This document shows positions 54,027 through 62,329 of a stretch of DNA of 64,000 nt, one piece after another. The position numbers were made by a program, and so were the translations under genes. Under the pieces are notes generated by a model. That model worked only from the letters and a program-made list of their open reading frames with translations. It ran no database searches and was not told the DNA's origin. Source of the stretch: Hyphomicrobium_A sp963724945 (lineage in GTDB: Bacteria > Pseudomonadota > Alphaproteobacteria > Rhizobiales > Hyphomicrobiaceae); the NCBI GenBank assembly GCA_963724945.1, contig CAVRWL010000003.1, forward strand, positions 1,798,001 through 1,862,000. The letters run 5' to 3'. The stretch's first letter is position 1. Every line of letters starts with the position of its first letter.

Positions 54027-55991
54027 ATGCTCCGGACGGCGGGCCGGTTGCTGGCGTTCAGCGCGCTCACTTGTGTGTCGGCGGCGTCGGCCTTCGCTCA
54101 GGCGCAATCGTTGCCCGTTCCCCGCATTTCCTGGCGCGTGGAGAACTCATTCCGCTTCTTCACCGACGCCGCCGATACCGAGGTGCACCGCGCGACCTAT
54201 CTTGCGCTCCCGCGTGAGGACCGGTTGAACCATCCCGTGCTCGAGGCCGAGCGGGCTCTGAGCCGACGCCACGATGAGGGCTGGGCGGCGACGATGTTCC
54301 GCAACACGTGCTGGGACGCGCGCACCAACCGTTTCACCTGCCCGGACCACGAGGACTACATCGATCCGCGCTCCCATTGGGTCATCGCCACGGTCGACAA
54401 CGTCGACCTTTCCGCGCGCCTCGACTGCACCTGGCTCACCGCACCGCACAGGGGCGAGGATCCACGCGGCAAGGTGGTTACTCAGCCTTGTAGCCAGGCG
54501 GCGCGCTTCGATGTTCCTTATCCAGGCGGGATGACGGTCAAGGTGGAGATCGGCGGACGTGAGGTGGCGTCAGAGGAGGTCGTGGTGCGCGACATTCTGG
54601 TCGTTGGCATGGGCGACAGCTTCGGATCCGGCGAGGGCAATCCCGACGTGCCCGTGCGCTTCTCGCGCGAGCGGTCGGCGAGCTACGGCAAGCACGGAAA
54701 GATCGAGTTGAGCGGCTATCCCGCGCGCGTCGGCCCGTGGAAGCAGATCGGCGACAAGGCCTTCATCGAGGAGAACCCGCAGTGGAGCGACCAGGCATGC
54801 CACCGTTCGCTCTACTCGCACCAATTGCGAGCCGCGCTCCAGCTCGGCATCGAGGACCCCCACCGCGCCGTCACCTACGTCGGCGTTGCCTGCTCGGGTG
54901 CGGAGGTCACGTTTGGCCTATTCCTGCGCTACACCGGCAACGAGTGGGTCCCCAATCCGCCCGACATGTCGCAGATTTCCGCCATTGCCTCGGCCCAGTG
55001 CGACGACCATAACGCGCCGCTGCAGGATCTGCCCGAGGCCTACCACATGGAGGGCGCGATCCCCGAGCTCAAGGGCGGCCTCGTCTTGCGCAAGTGCGAT
55101 CCGCTCAACGCCCGCAAGATCGACCTTTTGCTCTTGTCGGTCGGCGGCAACGACGTGGGCTTCTCGCGCCTGTTGGCCAACGCCGTGCTTGCCGATCAAT
55201 CGGTCTTGCGCAAGCTCGGCGGCTGGTTCGGGCAGGTGCATGGTCTGAGCGAGGCGAGCACCCAGCTCGATGCGCTCATCCTTCGCTACAAGTCGCTCAA
55301 CAGGGCAATCCACTACATCCTGCACATCCCGTGGGGGCAATCCGACCGCGTGCTGCTGACGGCCTACCCGGGGCTTGCGCTCCTCGGCGATGGTAGTGAG
55401 GTCTGCTCCGACGGGCGGGCCGGCATGGAGGTGCTCTCCGACTTCAAGATGAGCGAGGCGAAGGCGCGCGTCGGCACCTGGATCGCCGACAAGCTCAATC
55501 ACGCGATGCAGGACGCTGCGACCGATTATCACTGGACCTACGTCGACGGCTTCCGCCGCGAGTACATCGGACGCGGCGTCTGTGCTGGGACCACCTACGA
55601 CGGCGCCGACATCGCCGACGACCTGCGCCTGCCGCGCAAGACCGCAGCGGGCTGGCGCCCCTACAACCCGGCCGACTACAAGGCCTACGCCTCGCGCCAG
55701 CGCTGGTTCCGCACGCCGAACGATGCGTTCATGACGGCCAATTTCCACGTGGCGGCCTCGATCCTGCAGAAGGTGCTGAAGCTGCAGTCTCTCTCGTGGT
55801 TCCAGCTCGTTCTGGCCTCGACCTACTCGGGCGCCTTTCACCCGACCGCCGAAGGCCAGGCGGCAATCGCCGACGCCGTCGTCGTCAAGGCGCGCGCCGT
55901 CCTCGCCAAGTACGGGGAGGGGCCGAACGGCGTGCGCTCGCGCGCTCTGATCGACAGCCCCACGAGCAGTGCGAGGGACTCGATCGAGTGA
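54027..55991 (+). CDS. large secreted SGNH/GDSL-type hydrolase
   Basis: 654 residues with a signal peptide (cut near ASAFAQA). Residues about 30-185 form a beta-rich unknown domain with several cysteines. The SGNH domain starts LVVGMGDSFGSGEGN (Ser198, block I) and has LLSVGGNDVGFS (Asn375, block III) and GAFHPTAEGQ (His605, block V). The usual Asp three residues before the His is absent (Gly602), so a Ser-His dyad as in some SEST-type esterases is likely (inference). Further paired cysteines suggest disulfides. ATG 54027 has GGAGG six bases upstream. Substrate unknown; an envelope ester is plausible. Confidence 0.85.
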   Translation: MLRTAGRLLAFSALTCVSAASAFAQAQSLPVPRISWRVENSFRFFTDAADTEVHRATYLALPREDRLNHPVLEAERALSRRHDEGWAATMFRNTCWDARTNRFTCPDHEDYIDPRSHWVIATVDNVDLSARLDCTWLTAPHRGEDPRGKVVTQPCSQAARFDVPYPGGMTVKVEIGGREVASEEVVVRDILVVGMGDSFGSGEGNPDVPVRFSRERSASYGKHGKIELSGYPARVGPWKQIGDKAFIEENPQWSDQACHRSLYSHQLRAALQLGIEDPHRAVTYVGVACSGAEVTFGLFLRYTGNEWVPNPPDMSQISAIASAQCDDHNAPLQDLPEAYHMEGAIPELKGGLVLRKCDPLNARKIDLLLLSVGGNDVGFSRLLANAVLADQSVLRKLGGWFGQVHGLSEASTQLDALILRYKSLNRAIHYILHIPWGQSDRVLLTAYPGLALLGDGSEVCSDGRAGMEVLSDFKMSEAKARVGTWIADKLNHAMQDAATDYHWTYVDGFRREYIGRGVCAGTTYDGADIADDLRLPRKTAAGWRPYNPADYKAYASRQRWFRTPNDAFMTANFHVAASILQKVLKLQSLSWFQLVLASTYSGAFHPTAEGQAAIADAVVVKARAVLAKYGEGPNGVRSRALIDSPTSSARDSIE

Positions 55992-56134
55992 AGCGGTCTC
56001 CGACGCGGAGACGACGCTTGATGCTGATCAATGCCGAAAAGCTCGAAGGCTGATTACGTGTCGGCGTCGGCTAATTGCGCGCCACGCAAGCTGGGACGGG
56101 TGGGGCACTCCGACATCAAAATTGGAGAGTGACC

Positions 56135-57415
56135 ATGGCCGATATCGTCATACTTGGCGCCGGCATCGGCGGCATCTCGACGACTTACGAGCTGCGCGCG
56201 ACGGTTGGCAAGAAGCATTCCATCACGCTCATCAACGATACGCCCTATTTCCAATTCACGCCGTCCAATCCCTGGGTTGGCGTCGGCTGGCGCACCAAGC
56301 AGGACATCGTCGTCGAGCTTGATGCCCTGATGGCGCGCTTTGGCGTCAAGTTCATCGAGCAGGCGGTCAAGCGCGTCCACCCCGAGGAGAACAGGCTGGA
56401 GCTGCAGGATGGCCGCTCCGTATCCTACGATATTCTCGTCATCGCGACCGGTCCCGAGCTCGCCTTCGACGAGCTGCCGGGCCTCGGCCCAGATGGGCAC
56501 ACGCAATCGGTCTGCACTGCCGATCACGCTACCAAGGCGCATATTGCCTGGGAGGCCTTCTGCAACGACCCGGGTCCCATCGTCGTCGGTGCGGTGCAGG
56601 GTGCCTCGTGCTTCGGCCCCGCGTACGAATACGCAATGATCATGGATAAGGAGCTGCGCCGTCGCAAAATCCGCGATCGCGTGCCGATGACCTTCGTCAC
56701 GGCTGAGCCTTATATAGGCCACTTGGGGCTCGGCGGCGTCGGCGACACAAAGGGTCTGCTCGAGCACGAGCTGCGCCAGCGCAGCATCCGCTGGATCACC
56801 AATGCCAAGGTGGATCGGATCGAGGCCGACAAGCTCGCCGTCACCGAGGTTGGTGAGGACGGGGCGGAGAAGAAGAAGCACGAGCTCTCCTTCAAGTACG
56901 CGATGATGCTGCCGGCGTTCCGCGGCATTGCCGCACTGCGCGGCATCGAGGGGCTCGTCAATCCGCGCGGCTTCGTCATCGTCGACAAGCACCAGCGCAA
57001 CCCTAAGTTCCCCAACGTGTTCGGGATCGGTGTCGCCATCGCGATTGCGCCGCTCGAGAAGACGCCCGTTCCGACCGGCGTGCCCAAGACCGGCTACATG
57101 ATCGAGAGCATGGTGACGGCGGCCGTGCGCAACATCGCCTCGCTACTGTCCGGCAAGGAGCCATCGAGCGAGCCGACGTGGAATGCGCTCTGCCTAGCGG
57201 ACTTCGGCGACCGGGGCGTCGCCTTCGTCGCCAAGCCGCAAATCCCGCCGCGCAACGTCAACTGGGCCGCCGAGGGCAAATGGGTGCACCTGGGCAAGAT
57301 CGCCTTCGAGAAGTACTTCCTGCGCAAGGTGCGCACGGGCGTCAGCGAGCCGTATTTTGAGAAGGCGTTCATGCGCCTCATCGACATGCACAAGCTGAAG
57401 ATGCCGGCGGCGTGA
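56135..57415 (+). CDS. sqr: sulfide:quinone oxidoreductase
   Basis: Membrane-associated FAD enzyme oxidising sulfide to polysulfide and passing electrons to quinone. 426 residues: Rossmann motif GAGIGG (8-13) after MADIVIL, ATGPELAFDELPGLG, and the three catalytic cysteines Cys127 (SVCTADHA), Cys159 (GASCFGPAYEYAM) and Cys353 (NALCLADFGDRG), spaced as in well-studied SQRs. The C-terminal helix VHLGKIAFEKYFLRKVR fits membrane docking. ATG 56135 follows GGAGAG. No fcc, sox or persulfide dioxygenase gene is adjacent, so a detoxification role is likelier than lithotrophy. Confidence 0.88.
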   Translation: MADIVILGAGIGGISTTYELRATVGKKHSITLINDTPYFQFTPSNPWVGVGWRTKQDIVVELDALMARFGVKFIEQAVKRVHPEENRLELQDGRSVSYDILVIATGPELAFDELPGLGPDGHTQSVCTADHATKAHIAWEAFCNDPGPIVVGAVQGASCFGPAYEYAMIMDKELRRRKIRDRVPMTFVTAEPYIGHLGLGGVGDTKGLLEHELRQRSIRWITNAKVDRIEADKLAVTEVGEDGAEKKKHELSFKYAMMLPAFRGIAALRGIEGLVNPRGFVIVDKHQRNPKFPNVFGIGVAIAIAPLEKTPVPTGVPKTGYMIESMVTAAVRNIASLLSGKEPSSEPTWNALCLADFGDRGVAFVAKPQIPPRNVNWAAEGKWVHLGKIAFEKYFLRKVRTGVSEPYFEKAFMRLIDMHKLKMPAA

Positions 57416-57437
57416 GGCAGCCCGTCATTCGGCTGCC
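57416..57437. terminator. short stem-loop between convergent sqr and trmFO
   Basis: GGCAGCC (57416-57422) pairs with GGCTGCC (57431-57437) across eight bases. It starts one base after the sqr stop and overlaps the trmFO stop. There is no T-run, so termination is only possible. Confidence 0.35.
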
Positions 57438-58840
57438 GCGACGGTGGCGCCCTGCGCGAGCCACGCCTCCAGGTCAGCGAGGGCGCGCAGTGCGGCTGCT
57501 CGCTTCTTGGCGCGTCCCTTGTCCTTGCCTTTGAGCCGCTTGCCCGGCTCATCGTGGTGAGGAGCCTCGATCGGCGGCAACAGCCCATGGTTGATGTTCA
57601 TGGGCTGGAACGAGCGCGTGCGCTCATCGTCGAGCAAATGTCCGCCCGTGATGTGCGCCAGCAGCGCGCCGTGGGCGGTCGTCGCGGGTGGCGGGCGGCA
57701 CGGCCGCCCGTAACGCTCGGCGGCCGCGAAACGCCCGGCGAGGAGCCCGATGGCGGCGCTCTCCACGTAGCCTTCGACGCCCGTGATCTGCCCGGCGAAG
57801 CGCAGGCGCGGCATCGCCTTCAAGCGCAGACTTTCGTCGAGCAGCTTGGGGCTATTGAGGAACGTGTTGCGGTGCAGCCCGCCGAGGCGGGCGAACTCCG
57901 CCGCCTCGAGCCCGGGGATCATGCGGAAGATGCGCGCCTGCTCGCCGTGCTTGAGCTTCGTTTGGAAGCCGACCATGTTCCACAGCGAGCCGAGCGCGTT
58001 GTCCTGACGCAGCTGCACGACCGCGTAGGGCCGCGCGCCGCCACGGTGTGGATCTGCGAGCCCGACGGGCTTCATCGGTCCGAAGCGCAGCGTATCGCGG
58101 CCGCGCTCGGCCATGACCTCGATGGGCAGGCATCCCTCGAAGTAGGGCGTATCGCCCTCCCACTCCTTAAAGCTCGTCTTTTCGCCGGCAAGCAGCGCAT
58201 CGACGAAGGCTTCGTATTGCGCCTTGTCGAGCGGGCAATTGAGATAATCGGCGCCGGTGCCGGCGGGGCCCGGCTTGTCGTAGCGCGATTGAAACCAAGC
58301 GACCGACAGGTCGATCGTGTCGCGGTGGACCACGGGGGCGATCGCGTCGAAGAAGGCGAGGTCACGCTCGCCGGTGAGCGCACGGATGGCGTCGCTTAGG
58401 GCCGGCGAGGTCAGTGGGCCGGTGGCGATGATCACGCTGTCCCAACTCGCGGGCGGCACCCCGGCGATCTCGCCACGCTCGATGGCGACCAGCGGATGGC
58501 CGGCGAGACGGCTCGTTACCTCGGCGGAGAAGGCATCGCGATCGACGGCGAGCGCACCGCCGGCAGGAAGCTTGTGGCGATCGGCAGCAGCGAGGATCAG
58601 CGAGCCGGCGCGGCGCATCTCCTCATGCAGGAGACCGATGGCGTTCGTCTCCCAGTCGTCGGAGCGCAGCGAATTGGAGCACACGAGCTCGGCAAGGCGA
58701 TCGGTCTTGTGCGCCTCGGTCATGCGGACTGCGCGCATTTCATGGAGCGCGACGGGAATGCCCGCGCTCGCGATCTGCCAGGCGGCTTCCGAGCCCGCGA
58801 GCCCGCCTCCGACGACGTGGATGGGCTTTGTGAGCGTCAT
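57425..58840 (-). CDS. trmFO: tRNA (uracil-5-)-methyltransferase, folate/FAD-dependent
   Basis: Methylates U54 of tRNA using methylene-tetrahydrofolate and FAD. 471 residues: GGGLAGSEAAWQIA FAD loop at the start, HEMRAVRMTEAHKTDRLAELVCSNSLRSD (split, residues 33-61) characteristic of the family, FDAIAPVVHRDTIDLS, FEGCLPIEVMAERG, and ITGVEGYVESAAIGLLAG. The C-terminal 40 residues are Lys/Arg-rich then acidic. Gram-negative alphaproteobacteria often use TrmFO in place of TrmA. Confidence 0.96.
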   Translation of the reverse strand: MTLTKPIHVVGGGLAGSEAAWQIASAGIPVALHEMRAVRMTEAHKTDRLAELVCSNSLRSDDWETNAIGLLHEEMRRAGSLILAAADRHKLPAGGALAVDRDAFSAEVTSRLAGHPLVAIERGEIAGVPPASWDSVIIATGPLTSPALSDAIRALTGERDLAFFDAIAPVVHRDTIDLSVAWFQSRYDKPGPAGTGADYLNCPLDKAQYEAFVDALLAGEKTSFKEWEGDTPYFEGCLPIEVMAERGRDTLRFGPMKPVGLADPHRGGARPYAVVQLRQDNALGSLWNMVGFQTKLKHGEQARIFRMIPGLEAAEFARLGGLHRNTFLNSPKLLDESLRLKAMPRLRFAGQITGVEGYVESAAIGLLAGRFAAAERYGRPCRPPPATTAHGALLAHITGGHLLDDERTRSFQPMNINHGLLPPIEAPHHDEPGKRLKGKDKGRAKKRAAALRALADLEAWLAQGATVAAAE

Positions 58841-58989
58841 GGCGGCGCACGCTAGAGGAAATGCGGGACCATCACAATGTCGTCCTGGCGGCGAAAGGAA
58901 CGATTAATGGCCGGCCGCGGATCTCGTTGTCTTGGGGCGCGGATCGGATATTGTGCCAGCCGCCGATCCACCGCCGCCAGGGGATGAGG

Positions 58990-60084
58990 ATGTCGCGCTA
59001 CGCCAGGCGTCTTGATCGCGATCTCCAACGCTGGCGCGCCGCCGGCTGGGTGACCGCGGAGGGCGAGGCTTCCATCCGCCGCGACGTGGCGAGCCAATCC
59101 CGTGGGGTTGATCTCGCCCCGGTGCTCGGCATCCTCGGCGCGATCCTCATCAGCTTCGGGGCGATGAGCTTCGTCGCCGCGCATTGGAACGAGATGGCGC
59201 GCCTCTTCCGCTTGGCGATCATCTTCGGCGGCCTGTTCGGAGCCTATGGGCTCGCCGGCGCGCTGTTTGAGCGCGAGCATCCGGCCTTCGCGCACGCCGC
59301 GATCCTCGCCGGCGTGGCGCTGTTCGGCGCGGGCATCATGCTCATCGCTCAGATGTTCCACATCAGCGGGCATCCGCCTGACGCTGTGTTGACGTGGGCG
59401 CTCGGCGCGTTGCTCGCTGGCGTCGTGCTCAAATCCAATCCCGCGCTCGCGCTCGCGATGCTGCTCATGGGACTGTGGAGCGGCTGGGAGATGGCCGACA
59501 GCAACGCCGTGCACTGGCCGTTTCTCATCGGCTGGGTCGCCGTCGCCGCGGCAATGCTGTGGCGAGGCTGGGTTCCCGGCCTGCACCTTGCGGCCGTCGT
59601 CATGAGCGTCTGGATCATCAATCTTGGGTATTTCCTTTTCGACGGCCATGGCCACGGCGTGGTCGTCGGCATCGGGCTTCTCATTGCCGCAGTGGGCTTT
59701 GCTGCTCCCGCGCTCTCCGAGCGTTGGAATGCATGGGCGCCGGCTGCCCTCGCTTACGGCACGGCGATCGCGTTCGCCGGGCTCTTTGCGCTGCAGTTCA
59801 TCGAGATGGTGGCGCTCGATCACCTGATCCTGCTCGCGGTGCTGGCGCTGGCGCTGGTTCTCGGCGCGATCGGCATCGGCCTTCGGGCGAATAGCCCAAC
59901 CATGCTCTGGCTCGGATACGCGGGCTTCTCCATCGAGGTCCTGGCGCTCTACTTCAAGACCGTCGGCACGCTGCTCGGCTCCTCTCTGTTCTTCCTGTCG
60001 GCCGGCGTGATCGTCGTGCTCCTGGCGCTGGCGGCCTACCGGCTGCACGCCAGGGCGCAACCCGGTGCGGAGGCGGCCCGATGA
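58990..60084 (+). CDS. DUF2157 multi-pass membrane protein
   Basis: 364 residues, N-terminal cytosolic helix (YARRLDRDLQRWRAAGWVTAEGE, about 4-26) followed by roughly ten hydrophobic segments starting at about 50. The DUF2157 hallmark LGILGAILISFGAMSFVAAHWNEM is present. Function is unknown. It is always or commonly paired with a GDYXXLXY protein, here starting four bases before its stop. ATG 58990 is best spaced from AGGGG; ATG 58984 is in the same frame. Confidence 0.9.
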   Translation: MSRYARRLDRDLQRWRAAGWVTAEGEASIRRDVASQSRGVDLAPVLGILGAILISFGAMSFVAAHWNEMARLFRLAIIFGGLFGAYGLAGALFEREHPAFAHAAILAGVALFGAGIMLIAQMFHISGHPPDAVLTWALGALLAGVVLKSNPALALAMLLMGLWSGWEMADSNAVHWPFLIGWVAVAAAMLWRGWVPGLHLAAVVMSVWIINLGYFLFDGHGHGVVVGIGLLIAAVGFAAPALSERWNAWAPAALAYGTAIAFAGLFALQFIEMVALDHLILLAVLALALVLGAIGIGLRANSPTMLWLGYAGFSIEVLALYFKTVGTLLGSSLFFLSAGVIVVLLALAAYRLHARAQPGAEAAR

Positions 60085-60644
60085 CAACGGCGCGTCGCAA
60101 TCTGTGGCTCGGGATCATCGTCGTGGCGGCGGTGCAGGCGGGGGTGCTGTGCTGGATGATCTATGAGCGCGCTCACCTTCTCTCGAGCGGGCGTGAGGTC
60201 GTGCTCGAGGTGGTGCCGGTCGATCCGCGCAGCCTGTTCCAAGGCGATTACGTGACCTTGAGCTACCCCATCTCGCGCATCGATACGCCGTCGCAGCTGC
60301 GCCGCGGCGAGGTGATCTACGTAACGCTGCAAAAGGCCGCGAACGACACCTGGACAGTCGCGCAAGCGAGCACGTCGCTGCCGGCGACGACATCGCCCGA
60401 CCAGGTCGTCCTCAAGGGCCGCGTGCAGTATTCGAGCGGCGCAACCGATCGGACGCCGGCGCAGTCGAGCGTCGATTACGGCATCGAGACCTTTTTCGTT
60501 CCGGAGGGAGCCGGCCATCAGCTCGAGAAGCTCATCAGGGACCGCAAGCTTTTTGCTTTGCTTGCGGTGGATAGGGACGGCAACGCCGGCATCAAGGGGC
60601 TCATCGTGGATGGAAAAAGGGTGTACGAGGAGCCGCTGCTCTGA
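60081..60644 (+). CDS. GDYXXLXY domain protein
   Basis: 187 residues. One N-terminal membrane helix (about 9-27), then a periplasmic domain with the eponymous motif FQGDYVTLSYPISRI. It overlaps the end of the DUF2157 gene by four bases (ATGA), so translation is coupled. In other bacteria the two domains are neighbours or fused, which implies a common membrane complex; function is unknown. It ends RVYEEPLL. Confidence 0.9.
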   Translation: MTTARRNLWLGIIVVAAVQAGVLCWMIYERAHLLSSGREVVLEVVPVDPRSLFQGDYVTLSYPISRIDTPSQLRRGEVIYVTLQKAANDTWTVAQASTSLPATTSPDQVVLKGRVQYSSGATDRTPAQSSVDYGIETFFVPEGAGHQLEKLIRDRKLFALLAVDRDGNAGIKGLIVDGKRVYEEPLL

Positions 60645-60825
60645 CGGCCGCTCGAAGGCCACAGCGACGCAGCAATTCCCACCCACTGCTCTTTGTCAGT
60701 CCGCTGTGACCGGTTTGCCGCTCGCTTACAACATTTCGCCCCATGCGACGCTGGCAGCTATCGAGAAACGCGGCGGAATCGGGCACTCTCCCGCGCCGTG
60801 TGACGAGACAAAAGGGGGGTGGGCG

Positions 60826-61170
60826 ATGAGCCTCAAAGTGGCATTGAGATTGATCGTCGCTGCCGCTGCGGTGACGGCTGTCGGCGTACCGACGACTTGG
60901 GCGGACGAGACGGGATTGGCGAGCATCCATGTCTTGCGCCGCGAAGGCGGACGCATCTGCATGGCCGATCACTTTCATTATGGAAGCAGCGGCGCGCAGA
61001 GATCGCGCGGGGCCGCTCAGCGGTCGGCGATCAGGTCCTGGGCGGATTTCACCGACCTCGAGTACGGCAGCAGCTGGGCTCGCTGGGGCCGTGCCGCGAG
61101 CCGCAGGATGAGCTGCTCGCCGTCCGCCGCCGGCTGGAATTGCGACGTCTCAGCGCGTCCCTGCAAGTAG
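60826..61170 (+). CDS. small secreted cysteine-containing protein
   Basis: 114 residues from ATG 60826, preceded by a GGGGGG ribosome site. Signal peptide (LRLIVAAAAVTAVGV, cut near TWA-DE), then a region with ICMADHFHYGSSGAQRSRGAAQ, AIRSWADFTDLEYGSSWARW, and a C-terminal SCSPSAAGWNCDVSARPCK. Four cysteines could form two disulfides in the periplasm. It looks like a Hyphomicrobiales-specific conserved hypothetical family, but I cannot name it. It stands alone. Confidence 0.8.
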   Translation: MSLKVALRLIVAAAAVTAVGVPTTWADETGLASIHVLRREGGRICMADHFHYGSSGAQRSRGAAQRSAIRSWADFTDLEYGSSWARWGRAASRRMSCSPSAAGWNCDVSARPCK

Positions 61171-61212
61171 GCCCCGGCCCTCGACCTTTAGCTAAAGTGG
61201 TTTTGCGCTCGC

Positions 61213-61992
61213 CTAATGCCGGCGCCAGCCGGCGAAGATCGCGTTGAGGGCGTCGATGCTCCACTTGTGCATGCGGTCGATCCAGTAGACCGGTGCAACC
61301 GAGCTGCCGAGATTCGCCGCCAGCACGCGGCGCACGCCCGCTGCCGGGTCGCGGGCGCCGGGCGTGCGGTCGGCACGCCTAATGTCCTCGGCTAGCTCGA
61401 GGTAGGCACTGGCCGCCGCAGCGGGGCTGGCGAAGCCGACCGCTCCCCCGGTGCTGCCCGAGAAGCCGACGCCGCCTGAGACGCGCGGAAGATAGAGCGC
61501 GGGATTGCTCCCGCTGTCGCCCGCGGGCGGGTCTGAGCCGGGTCCCTCCGGGTCCCCATTCATGATCGTCTCGAGGCCAAAGCGGCTCGTCTTTGCGAGC
61601 GCGCCGACCAGCATGGCGGCGATGACGGGAAGCAGATACTCGGAGATCATCTCGCTGATGCCTGCCGCCGCGGCAGCTTGCCGTGCCATTTTATCGCTCG
61701 CGGTCCTGCCGGCGATGAACTTGAGGGCGTCGTTGCCGAGGACCTGAGTATGAGTTGCGCCGAGAAGGGCTGGGGTCTCCAGCACCTGCTCGTAGCCGCT
61801 CTGGCCGAGCAGCTCCACCAGCCCGGGGAGCGCGCGCCGCGATTGCAAGCGTCCTTCGATATGCGCGATAAGCCCGTCGAGCATGATGCGGACCGCCACG
61901 TCGACCTTGGCAGGAGGCAAATGGAAGGCGCGCGCCACATTGGCGAAGGCGTGGCCATCTTGAGCCTCACTGAGGACATTGTGGATGTGCAC
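61213..61992 (-). CDS. DUF937-like protein
   Basis: 259 residues from GTG 61992 (GAGGGG about ten bases upstream). The first 145 residues resemble DUF937: IHNVLSEAQDGHAFANVARAF, TQVLGNDALKFIAGRTASDKM, AAAAGISEMISEYLLPVIAAMLVGALA. A Gly/Pro/Ser-rich linker follows (about 150-180), then a short helical end, AGWRRH. Function is unknown. A longer reading up to 62238 exists but is low-complexity and probably not translated. Confidence 0.65.
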   Translation of the reverse strand: MHIHNVLSEAQDGHAFANVARAFHLPPAKVDVAVRIMLDGLIAHIEGRLQSRRALPGLVELLGQSGYEQVLETPALLGATHTQVLGNDALKFIAGRTASDKMARQAAAAAGISEMISEYLLPVIAAMLVGALAKTSRFGLETIMNGDPEGPGSDPPAGDSGSNPALYLPRVSGGVGFSGSTGGAVGFASPAAAASAYLELAEDIRRADRTPGARDPAAGVRRVLAANLGSSVAPVYWIDRMHKWSIDALNAIFAGWRRH

Positions 61993-62329
61993 GCGCAGAT
62001 CGCCCCTCTCGGTATTTCTCCCTATAGCAGCATAAGTGGGAATGCCACAGCCGGCCGTCGGGGAGCCGGAGCGCGCTCTCGGCCAGCCTGCGGGGGGCGA
62101 AGGCCAATGCGAGCGCCACCGCCGGTGGTCCTCCGCAAGCAGCCCCTCGTGCGGCCTCTTGCCTCGACAGGGCGCGCTGTGGGGCCTTGTGTTGCAACCC
62201 GTCCACACTTTTGGCATGGTCCGCGCGCGAATCCGCACCTTAACAGCGCGGGATGCCGGCGGCTCTCTCTCCGCCGTTTCCTGCCGCTAGAAGACTATTC
62301 AAGGCCTGGGCGCCAAAGGGGACTTACCG
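61993..62329. other. divergent intergenic region, DUF937-like gene / hppA
   Basis: About 340 bases with no supported gene. AAAGGGGA at its right end is the hppA ribosome site. I see no convincing promoter boxes or repeats. Confidence 0.4.

Noticed and set aside
61993..62238. Longer N-terminus of the DUF937-like protein
   Set aside because: The extra residues are Arg/Pro/Trp-rich with no fold signal, and the GTG at 61992 aligns with the usual start of the domain.
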